Origin: an uncultured Collinsella sp.
Lineage (GTDB): Bacteria > Actinomycetota > Coriobacteriia > Coriobacteriales > Coriobacteriaceae
Assembly (NCBI GenBank): GCA_900544115.1
Contig: UQTW01000001.1
Span: 62,001 to 126,000 of the forward strand
Direction of reading: 5' to 3'
Length of the DNA: 64,000 nt
Below are positions 58,009-64,000 of the stretch, in pieces (the stretch's first letter is position 1; every line of letters begins with the position of its first letter). The notes below the pieces were generated by a model, which worked only from the letters and a program-made list of their open reading frames with translations, made no database searches and had not been told where the DNA came from. A program made the translations under genes and the position numbers.

Positions 58009-58902
58009 CTAGAGCAACGTGACGCTAAAGGTGCGCTTGTCGGTAGCGCCGGGAGCCAGCGTGATGGTGTTGACCTTGTGCTCGAAGACGTCGTCCTCGG
58101 TGTCCATGGTGGTGTGGCCGGTCCAGGGCTCGAGCGCCACAAACGGGGCGTCGTTGGCGGCAGACCACACGCCGATATACTTAAAGCCCTCAAAGTCGAT
58201 CTTGACGCCATGGCCCGACTTGCGACCGCGCAGCGTGAGCGTGGAGCCCGGGGTATCGGTGAACATGATGGCGTCGTTATCGAAGCTACGGTGCGTGATG
58301 GGCAGCACGTCCGAGTTATCGGGAGCCTTGTAGCTACCCTCAAACGTCATAAGACCGTCGGGCGTGATGATAGGAGCCTCGTTAGTCCAAGCCTCGGTAA
58401 ACGCCAATTCGTAATCCTCGAACGCCTCGTCCTCGGCACCGGGGGCGGGCACGTTAAATGCAGGGTGACCGCCTACCGAGAACGGCAGGTCCACGTCGCC
58501 GGTGTTGGTGACGGCAAAGGTCTGGGTAAGCGTGGCGTCGCCGGTTAGGGCATAGGTCATGTTGAGCTTAAAGTGGAAGGGGAAAGCCTTGAGTGACTCG
58601 GGCGTGTCGGTGATCTCGTAGGTGACGGACGAGCCGTCCTCGGAGACCTCGACCAGCTTGTGCTCGACGATGCGAGCGAGTCCGTGGCGCGGCATCTCGC
58701 AGGTGCCGGCCGCAGATGTCGCCATGTTGTTGCGCAGCGATCCCACGATGGGGAACAGGATAGGCGCATGCTTGCCCCAAAAGGCCGGGTCGCCCTGCCA
58801 CAGATACTCGTTGCCGTTGAGGGCAAGGCTCGTGAGCTGGGCGCCCATGGAATCGATGGCCGCGGTGAGGCCGCCGCGCTTGATGGTAGTGACGGTGGAC
58901 AT
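58009..58902 (-). CDS. Aldose 1-epimerase family protein, LacX/GalM-like
   Basis: 297 residues of the galactose mutarotase fold: an N-terminal beta segment, HGLARI (about residue 75), GGHPAFNVP (about 165) and FVALEPWTGHTT near the end carry the conserved histidines and glutamate of the family. LacX-like members act on sugars or sugar phosphates that are not firmly known. ATG at 58902 after GGAGG; the frame upstream to 58926 is ignored. It stands alone, far from galKT, so a role in galactose use is possible but not shown. Confidence 0.9.
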   Translation of the reverse strand: MSTVTTIKRGGLTAAIDSMGAQLTSLALNGNEYLWQGDPAFWGKHAPILFPIVGSLRNNMATSAAGTCEMPRHGLARIVEHKLVEVSEDGSSVTYEITDTPESLKAFPFHFKLNMTYALTGDATLTQTFAVTNTGDVDLPFSVGGHPAFNVPAPGAEDEAFEDYELAFTEAWTNEAPIITPDGLMTFEGSYKAPDNSDVLPITHRSFDNDAIMFTDTPGSTLTLRGRKSGHGVKIDFEGFKYIGVWSAANDAPFVALEPWTGHTTMDTEDDVFEHKVNTITLAPGATDKRTFSVTLL

Positions 58903-58981
58903 GCTACTTCCTCCAATAGTAAACAACGGTGTCGAGGGCTATTGTCCCACTCTTGGCGGCGGGGTTGAGCGACAGGTGCAG

Positions 58982-59851
58982 TTATTGAGCAATAGCGTAA
59001 AGGTCAAACCCGCCCTGCGGCGTGCTATCGACCGTATCGGGCGCCTGTGAATTAAAACTCACCGGAACCATGCGCTTTGAGGCACGGTAACGCGTGCCGT
59101 CGGTGGCGACGGGCGGCTCATCGACCGTGAGCTCGTAGTCGCCGGGCTTGAGCTCGATGCCGTCACCTTCGGAATTGACGTATTGGTACTCGTCGATCGC
59201 TTGCCCCTTGAGCGTGCGACCCACGATATGGACGAGCATCTGGCTGTCGCCGCGCGCGGTGTCCCACGTCGCGCCGTCCTTGACCTCGACCGATACATGC
59301 ACCGAGCGCGTGCGGCTGAGCGATTGTTCGACGGACATCTCGACCTTGGCGGCGTCTTTTCGTTGTTGTTCAACATGACTCCAGACGTTTCCAATTACCG
59401 AGCATGCGATAACGCCGGCCATGAAGGCGATGAGGATGGGGCCGAGCGGCGAGCGGCGGCCAGCATCTTCCTCGCGAGCCAAGTCGGGACGATGCGTGGG
59501 CGCGGGCGCCTGAGCGCCCTGCGAGGGCACGTCGAGAATGCTGAAGGATGCCGTGCTGTCGGGATCGATAGTGTGACGCGGCTGCGGGGTCTTTGCCGGC
59601 GAGATGGACATGTCGGCTGGCTCACCGAGTGTGGCCGTGGCATCGGCCTTAGCCTCATCGACCTCGGCTTGGGCCCAAGCCTGCTCAAAGGTCAGGGGCT
59701 CGGCGGCATCGGCGGCGGCGTCAGGCTCGACAGCAGCATCGTTGCCGGCCTCGTCCTCGTCGCTCGACACGTCACGCGGCGCGGGCTCGTCCCACTCCTC
59801 GTCCGGAGCCTCGCCCTCGCTATACCACCATTCAAAGTTATCGATATCCAT
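58982..59851 (-). CDS. Single-pass membrane protein of unknown function
   Basis: 289 residues from the ATG at 59851, which follows AAGGGGG. The N-terminal 135 residues are acidic, Ala/Pro-rich and probably disordered (DEEWDEPAPRD...); a membrane helix lies at about 137-156; the C-terminal 130 residues form a beta-rich outer domain (VHVSVEVKDGATWD ... DELTVDEPP-like). The orientation is probably cytoplasmic tail, one helix, extracellular domain. No family recognised. It may serve in the envelope. It lies 79 bases upstream of the epimerase gene on the same strand. Confidence 0.75.
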   Translation of the reverse strand: MDIDNFEWWYSEGEAPDEEWDEPAPRDVSSDEDEAGNDAAVEPDAAADAAEPLTFEQAWAQAEVDEAKADATATLGEPADMSISPAKTPQPRHTIDPDSTASFSILDVPSQGAQAPAPTHRPDLAREEDAGRRSPLGPILIAFMAGVIACSVIGNVWSHVEQQRKDAAKVEMSVEQSLSRTRSVHVSVEVKDGATWDTARGDSQMLVHIVGRTLKGQAIDEYQYVNSEGDGIELKPGDYELTVDEPPVATDGTRYRASKRMVPVSFNSQAPDTVDSTPQGGFDLYAIAQ

Positions 59852-59933
59852 ACGGGGCGCCCCCTTGGCCTCGCAAATAAACACTTGCTAGCCTTATACC
59901 CCCAGATGACACGGGGGCTCGCCGGCACAGACA

Positions 59934-59997
59934 GGAAAAGCGTCACAACATTCGACGCTTTTCCTCGTTTTCGAGATTTTCATCGAATGTTGTGACG
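59934..59997. promoter_or_regulatory. Overlapping inverted repeats that can form alternative stems
   Basis: GGAAAAGCGTC (59934-59944) can pair with GACGCTTTTCC (59954-59964), while CGTCACAACATTCGA (59941-59955) can pair perfectly with TCGAATGTTGTGACG (59983-59997); the two are mutually exclusive. The site lies 83 bases upstream of the 289-residue membrane gene. It could be an operator (15-base arms) or a switching leader. Confidence 0.4.
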
Positions 59998-60021
59998 GTT
60001 TGGGCAGCAGCCACACCACGA

Positions 60022-60052
60022 ATGTGACGAAGGAGCAGCCTCCTTGTCACAT
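60022..60052 (-). terminator. Terminator overlapping the end of the MerR gene
   Basis: On the minus strand ATGTGACAAGGAG (60052-60040) pairs with CTCCTTCGTCACAT (60035-60022) with one bulge and a GCTG loop. The first arm contains the TGA stop (60047-60049). Another example of a stop codon inside a helix. Confidence 0.6.
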
Positions 60053-60916
60053 CTGGAGGGCGACGGGGATCTGGATGCAGCAGAAGTCCTCTTGGTGGGA
60101 CTCGTCGTAGCTCGTGGTATCGAGGTAGCAGAAGTCAAAGGCGTTGCCGATGGGTTGAAGCGCGTGCTTGTCCATGCAGGCCACGATGGCACGGATACCC
60201 TCGGGCTCATACGGCATGCCCCAGCGGCTCATGCACAGATATGTGCCCTCGGGCAGCACTTCGATGCCGATCTCTGCCAGCTCGGCGGGATCGCTCGGCA
60301 GCAGCTCCTCGACACCGCGCGGTAGCACGGCAAAGGAGCCGGCGCCGGCGACGGGGTCGTCGGAATGCAGCGCCTCGCGACGCAGCATGGCACCCCAACC
60401 GCGCATGGGGCGTGTGCCCGTCAGTGCACGCATGCGCAGAATCGCCCGCATGAGCGTGGGATGAAGCATCGCGCGACCGCGCTCGATTTCGCCCGGAAAC
60501 TCCTCAAAGACCACGTAGCGGGGCTCAAATTGCTTGAGCTCCGGCCTGCCCTCGCGCTCGCGCCAGTAAACCGCCTCGTCGTAAAAGCTCAGACGCTCCT
60601 GTACGCTCGCGCGCTCGGCTTTGAGCCCGGCAATCTGCTCGTCGAGCGCCTGTACCCGCAAGCGCAGGTGCTCGGTCATCTCGCCAATGTCGAACGTCGA
60701 GGTCAGACGGTCGATCTCGTCGAGCTCAAGCCCCAGGTCGCGCAACATGCAGATCAGACGCATAAGCGGGATCTGCGTGGGCGAATAGAAACGGTAGCCC
60801 TTCTCGTTAACCACGGCGGGCTTAAACAGACCGATCTTGTCGTAGTAGATGAGCGTTTGACGCGAAACGTTAAACAGGCTCGCCATCTCGCTAATCGCAT
60901 ACATGCCCGTCTGCAT
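60047..60916 (-). CDS. MerR-family transcriptional regulator
   Basis: 289 residues from the ATG at 60916, preceded by GGAGG. The N-terminal MerR helix-turn-helix YAISEMASLFNVSRQTLIYYDKIGLFKPA (about 5-35) and wing with GYRFYSPTQI are followed by a coiled coil (about 75-110) and a C-terminal GyrI-like ligand domain (about 125-289) with EEFPGEI and a repeated alpha/beta pattern. This is the BltR/BmrR-type plan that binds drugs or aromatic compounds. It lies just downstream of UbiX on the same strand, which suggests it senses the aromatic acid handled by the UbiX/UbiD enzymes; inference. Confidence 0.9.
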   Translation of the reverse strand: MQTGMYAISEMASLFNVSRQTLIYYDKIGLFKPAVVNEKGYRFYSPTQIPLMRLICMLRDLGLELDEIDRLTSTFDIGEMTEHLRLRVQALDEQIAGLKAERASVQERLSFYDEAVYWREREGRPELKQFEPRYVVFEEFPGEIERGRAMLHPTLMRAILRMRALTGTRPMRGWGAMLRREALHSDDPVAGAGSFAVLPRGVEELLPSDPAELAEIGIEVLPEGTYLCMSRWGMPYEPEGIRAIVACMDKHALQPIGNAFDFCYLDTTSYDESHQEDFCCIQIPVALQM

Positions 60917-60996
60917 GGGTCCTCCCGACACACCAAAGCCCGCCGCCCACAGGGGCGGCGGGCTCAAACACTCCTCGTATCCTACCCTAAAAGCGC

Positions 60997-61575
60997 CTAT
61001 GACCAGCGCTTATAGTTTGAACATGACACGCCGACGGCCCCGAGCGCCTTGGCGGCGATGTGGTGCACCGCGTCATCGAGCGTGGCGGGGCCGTTGTAAA
61101 ACGTGAGCATGGGCGGCATGAGCATGACACCCGGCACGCGCGCCAGGCGCGCCATGTTGTCGACGTGAATGGCGCTGAAGGGCGTCTCGCGCACCATGAG
61201 CACCAGGCGGCGCTGCTCCTTCATCTGCACGTCGGCCGCGCGCAGCAACAGGTTTTCGCCGTAGCCGCTCGCGATGCCGGCGAGCGTCTTCATGGAGCAG
61301 GGCGCCACGATCATGCCGTCGACCGGATAGGTACCGCTTGCGATGGCGGCGCCGATGTTCTTGTTGTCGTAGACCACATCGGCATAGCACGCAAACTCGT
61401 CGAGCGTCATGCCGAGCTCCTGCTCGATGGTGATCTCTCCCCCGCGCGTGACGACAAGCGCCGACTCGGCGCCGGCCTGGCGCAGGCATTTGAGGCACTC
61501 AAGGCCCAGCGCAGCGCCGCTGGCACCAGATACGCCAACGACAATGCGACGGGGACGGACAGAAGACTCAGGCAT
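60997..61575 (-). CDS. ubiX: Flavin prenyltransferase UbiX
   Basis: Makes prenylated FMN, the cofactor needed by UbiD decarboxylases. 192 residues, normal length. The N-terminal GVSGASGA (about 13-20) binds FMN, APCSMKTLAGIASG and LLLRAADVQMKEQRRLVLMVRETP are family hallmarks with the prenyl phosphate site. ATG at 61575. It lies 37 bases downstream of the UbiD gene on the same strand, so the enzyme and its cofactor maker are co-expressed. Confidence 0.96.
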   Translation of the reverse strand: MPESSVRPRRIVVGVSGASGAALGLECLKCLRQAGAESALVVTRGGEITIEQELGMTLDEFACYADVVYDNKNIGAAIASGTYPVDGMIVAPCSMKTLAGIASGYGENLLLRAADVQMKEQRRLVLMVRETPFSAIHVDNMARLARVPGVMLMPPMLTFYNGPATLDDAVHHIAAKALGAVGVSCSNYKRWS

Positions 61576-61612
61576 GACAACTCCTTACTTAGTTACTCGG
61601 TAGGGTTACTTA

Positions 61613-63100
61613 CTAGAAAGCGAGCTCCGCGGCCCACTTGTCACGGTCGATCTCCATGAACTGCGAGCGGATGAAGCTCTTCTTAAGGTTGAACGGGACC
61701 GTGCAGTCGAAGATGGCCTTGCAGGCGATGCCGTGCTCGCGGATCGAAGGATCGAACGCGGGGTCGTTGGACGGGTCGAGCACGTGGCAGTGGCAGCCGG
61801 GGATGGTGATGAGGTCCACGTCGGCCTGGAAGCGCGTGGTCATGGCCCACATCACGTCGCTCATGTCGAAGATGTCAACGTCTTCGTCAACCAGGATCAC
61901 ATGCTTGAGCTCGGAGAATGCCGAGAAGGCGAGCATGGCGGCGTTGCGCTGACGGCCCTCGTCATTTTTGCTCGACTTCTTGAACTGCATGATGGCAACG
62001 AACTTGCCGCCGCCGCAGGGGGCAGCGTGAACGTTGAGCAGGCGGCCCGGGATAGCAGTCTCGACCATCTTGTAGATGGAAGCCTCGGTGGGGATGCCCG
62101 CCATGGACACGTGCTCGTGCGAAGGGCCGATGCAGCTCTCCATGATGGGATTGACGCGTGTGGTGACGGCGGTGATCTTGATCACCGGGCAGACCTTGGC
62201 GCCACCGGTGTAGCCGGGGAACTCGGGCATGGCATAGCCGTGGCCGTTGACATCCTCGTTGATGGTCTCGTCGTGCATGAGGTAGCCCTCGAGCACGTAC
62301 TCGGCATTGGCAATGCACTTCTGCGGAACGGTGATGCAGTCGGCAAGCTCGACGGCGTGGCCGCGCAGGGCGCCGGCGATCTGCAGCTCGTTAAAGCCGA
62401 GCGGCGTGGTGGGAGCCTCGAAGCCGCAGCACATGTACACGGCGGGGTCCAAGCCGATGGAGATGGAGATGGGCATGTCCTCGCCGCGCTGGCAGTACTC
62501 GTCAAAAAAGGCGCCAAGGTGACGGCTGCCCGGGGTGATCCACATGGCGAGCTTGTCCTTGTCGACACAGGAGAAGCGGTGGATGGTCACGTCGGACTGG
62601 GAGCCGTCGGGGCTCGTGCCGTAGGCGAGGCCCATGGTGATGTAGGGGCCGCCGTCGACGGGCGTGTTGGTGGGAGCGGGGACGATCTTGCGCAGGTCAA
62701 AGCCCTCGTCGGTCGCCTTGTACACAACCTCCTGGCAGTCGATGTGCGCGCCCTCGGCGATCTGCTTGGGCGCGATCAGGTTCTCGAAGCGCTTGCCGAT
62801 CTCGAGACCCAGGTGCTCCTCGTCCAGGTCGAGCAGGGCGGCAACGCGCTTGCGGCTGGCAAGCATGCCGATGCAGACCTTGGCATCGTCAAAGCCCTTT
62901 ACGTTGTTGAAGACCATCGCCGGACCCTCTTTGGTCGGACGCATAACGGTGCCGCCGGCGCCGACGTGGCGATAGACGCCCGAGACCTCGGCGTCCGGGT
63001 CGACCTGGGTGTCGGTCTCGAGCAGCTGGCCCGGCATCTCGCGCAAAAAGTCGAGTGCAGAACGCAGGTCGTGAATCTGGGAAGCATCGGTAGTGGACAT
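61613..63100 (-). CDS. UbiD-family (de)carboxylase
   Basis: Prenylated-FMN-dependent decarboxylase of an aromatic or alpha,beta-unsaturated acid. 495 residues. The frame is open to 63208, but the ATG at 63100 after AAAGGAG is the start. Typical segments: YRHVGAGGTVMRP near the N-terminus, PVDGGPYITMGLAYGTSPDGSQSDVTIHR (cofactor site), ISIGLDPAV, MPEFPGYTGGAKVCPVIKITAVTTR and LVDEDVDIFDMSDVMWAM (with the conserved acidic residues). Clustering with UbiX and a DASS-type anion transporter suggests uptake and decarboxylation of a dietary or microbial carboxylic acid, as in other gut anaerobes. The substrate cannot be told from sequence. Confidence 0.93.
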   Translation of the reverse strand: MSTTDASQIHDLRSALDFLREMPGQLLETDTQVDPDAEVSGVYRHVGAGGTVMRPTKEGPAMVFNNVKGFDDAKVCIGMLASRKRVAALLDLDEEHLGLEIGKRFENLIAPKQIAEGAHIDCQEVVYKATDEGFDLRKIVPAPTNTPVDGGPYITMGLAYGTSPDGSQSDVTIHRFSCVDKDKLAMWITPGSRHLGAFFDEYCQRGEDMPISISIGLDPAVYMCCGFEAPTTPLGFNELQIAGALRGHAVELADCITVPQKCIANAEYVLEGYLMHDETINEDVNGHGYAMPEFPGYTGGAKVCPVIKITAVTTRVNPIMESCIGPSHEHVSMAGIPTEASIYKMVETAIPGRLLNVHAAPCGGGKFVAIMQFKKSSKNDEGRQRNAAMLAFSAFSELKHVILVDEDVDIFDMSDVMWAMTTRFQADVDLITIPGCHCHVLDPSNDPAFDPSIREHGIACKAIFDCTVPFNLKKSFIRSQFMEIDRDKWAAELAF

Positions 63101-63243
63101 AGCGTGCTCCTTTCGGGAGAGTGCCCGGCGACGGGAGTGCCGCCGGGCTGGGTAACGTAGTGGGGTCGCAGCGCTCATGGGTGGAGCACTCGACCACTCG
63201 CAGCTCATGCGCTCAGCTGCCTACAGCCAGAGCGCTCGGCCGC

Positions 63244-64000
63244 TTACATCAGGCCAAAGAGGTGGAACCAGGCGGCCTCGACCAGCACGACGATAAAGAC
63301 GACCGCGGTAAGGGGAATGCCCATGCGCATGGCCTCTTTGGAGGTGTAGCCGCCGGCGTCCTTGCCCTCGCCGATAAGGATCGGCAGGTTATGGAACGGC
63401 AGGATGTAGTGGATGTTGATGGACGTGAAGACGATGAGCGCCACGGCGAGCGGGCTCACGCTGGAGCCGGCCGCGAAGCTGATGAACGCCGGCACGCACA
63501 CGCCGAGCACGGCCATGACCGAGCCCATGAACATGTGGATGATCATGGAGAGCGCGGCGACAAGCAGGGCGAACAGGAAGATGTTCTCGGGCACGGAGCT
63601 GGGAAGCACGACGTCGGCGATCCAGGCGTTCATGCCGGTGGCACCGCCCACGGAGCCCACGGCCATGGCGGCCGTCAGGAACATGAGGGACTTGATGTCG
63701 ACAGCGTTCCAGCTGGCGGGGGTGAGGACCTCGCCAACGATGGGCATAGCGAGGGCAACGCCGATGGCCAGGGTGACCCAACCGATGTAATCGCCCGAGA
63801 CGGTGAGCCACAGCGCGATGGCGATGACAAGCCACACGATGGTGCGGATCTCCTTGACGGAGAGCTTGCCGAGCGCAGCCTGCTTGGCCACGATCTGCTC
63901 GCGATCGTAGACGAGTTCCTTGCTGGGCTTAAAGAGGAAGAGGCCCAGGAACAGGGTGCACAGCAGCGCGACCAGCATGGGCACACTCATGTACAGGAAC
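63244..64000 (-). CDS. SLC13/DASS-family anion transporter, N-terminus cut by window edge
   Basis: At least 252 C-terminal residues; the frame continues past the right edge (FLY precedes the first ATG at 63990), so the true start lies outside. About seven membrane helices. The family's SNT-like motifs are altered to SVGGATGMNAWIADVV and FTSINIHYILPFHNLPILIGEGKDAGGYT, which match the second half of dicarboxylate/sulfate:sodium symporters. It ends 143 bases upstream of the UbiD start. It may import the acid decarboxylated by UbiD, or export the product. Confidence 0.88.
   Translation of the reverse strand, partial: FLYMSVPMLVALLCTLFLGLFLFKPSKELVYDREQIVAKQAALGKLSVKEIRTIVWLVIAIALWLTVSGDYIGWVTLAIGVALAMPIVGEVLTPASWNAVDIKSLMFLTAAMAVGSVGGATGMNAWIADVVLPSSVPENIFLFALLVAALSMIIHMFMGSVMAVLGVCVPAFISFAAGSSVSPLAVALIVFTSINIHYILPFHNLPILIGEGKDAGGYTSKEAMRMGIPLTAVVFIVVLVEAAWFHLFGLM

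Noticed and set aside
61733..63160. 475-codon plus-strand frame
   Set aside because: Antisense shadow of the UbiD gene.
1..64000. tRNA, rRNA, prophage or integrative element
   Set aside because: None recognised on either strand by eye; no integrase, portal, relaxase or transposase motifs among the open frames.

Overview
The window reads as a high-GC chromosome segment from a gut Coriobacteriia, most likely Collinsella. This rests on GC-rich codon use, strong AGGAGG-type ribosome binding sites with GTG and TTG starts, a fermentative gene set (pyruvate formate-lyase, agmatine deiminase, UbiX/UbiD) and a membrane-anchored LuxR regulator. No rRNA, tRNA, CRISPR array, transposase or phage gene was recognised. 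Genes at both edges (M18 aminopeptidase on the left, SLC13/DASS transporter on the right) are cut by the window.

Layout. 1-5.3 kb: aminopeptidase, membrane-anchored Ntn amidohydrolase, phosphofructokinase, a membrane-tethered XRE regulator and a small conserved protein. 5.4-11.4 kb (minus): FtsX-type ABC exporter, AIM24-like protein, a histidine-kinase remnant and Ogt. 12-17.3 kb: aspartate-family pathway (asd and lysC on minus, thrC and thrB on plus). 17.5-24 kb (minus): EngB, MTA/SAH nucleosidase, PflA, DegV protein and a pyruvate formate-lyase split into two genes. 24.5-31.3 kb: KdgT-like permease with an SDR, then MarR with a heterodimeric ABC exporter. 31.9-37.3 kb: DAHP synthase, then agmatine deiminase, APC permease and LuxR regulator. 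37.6-43.9 kb: BceAB-like ABC transporter, a Nudix-Vsr fusion, AraC regulator and HAD phosphatase. 44-51.7 kb: class II aldolase with DeoR, flavodiiron protein, GalR-like LacI repressor with three matching operators, galK and galT. 52-58 kb (minus): prfA, M20 peptidase and a polar amino acid ABC transporter. 58-64 kb (minus): LacX-like epimerase, membrane protein, MerR, UbiX, UbiD and DASS transporter.

The most unusual feature is between the genes. At least four families of structured repeats recur. Family 1 is a 100-180 bp nested inverted repeat. Its arms differ from copy to copy and flank an invariant internal loop, TTCCGCA opposite CGAGGACG. It always lies just downstream of a gene in the same orientation relative to that gene. 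Family 3 is a hairpin that begins at or beside the stop codon, followed by conserved blocks. In at least seven genes the stop codon itself lies in a helix arm. Other notable items are the clean split of pyruvate formate-lyase and the Nudix-Vsr fusion.

All calls come from reading the sequence and from known family motifs. No database search was run.
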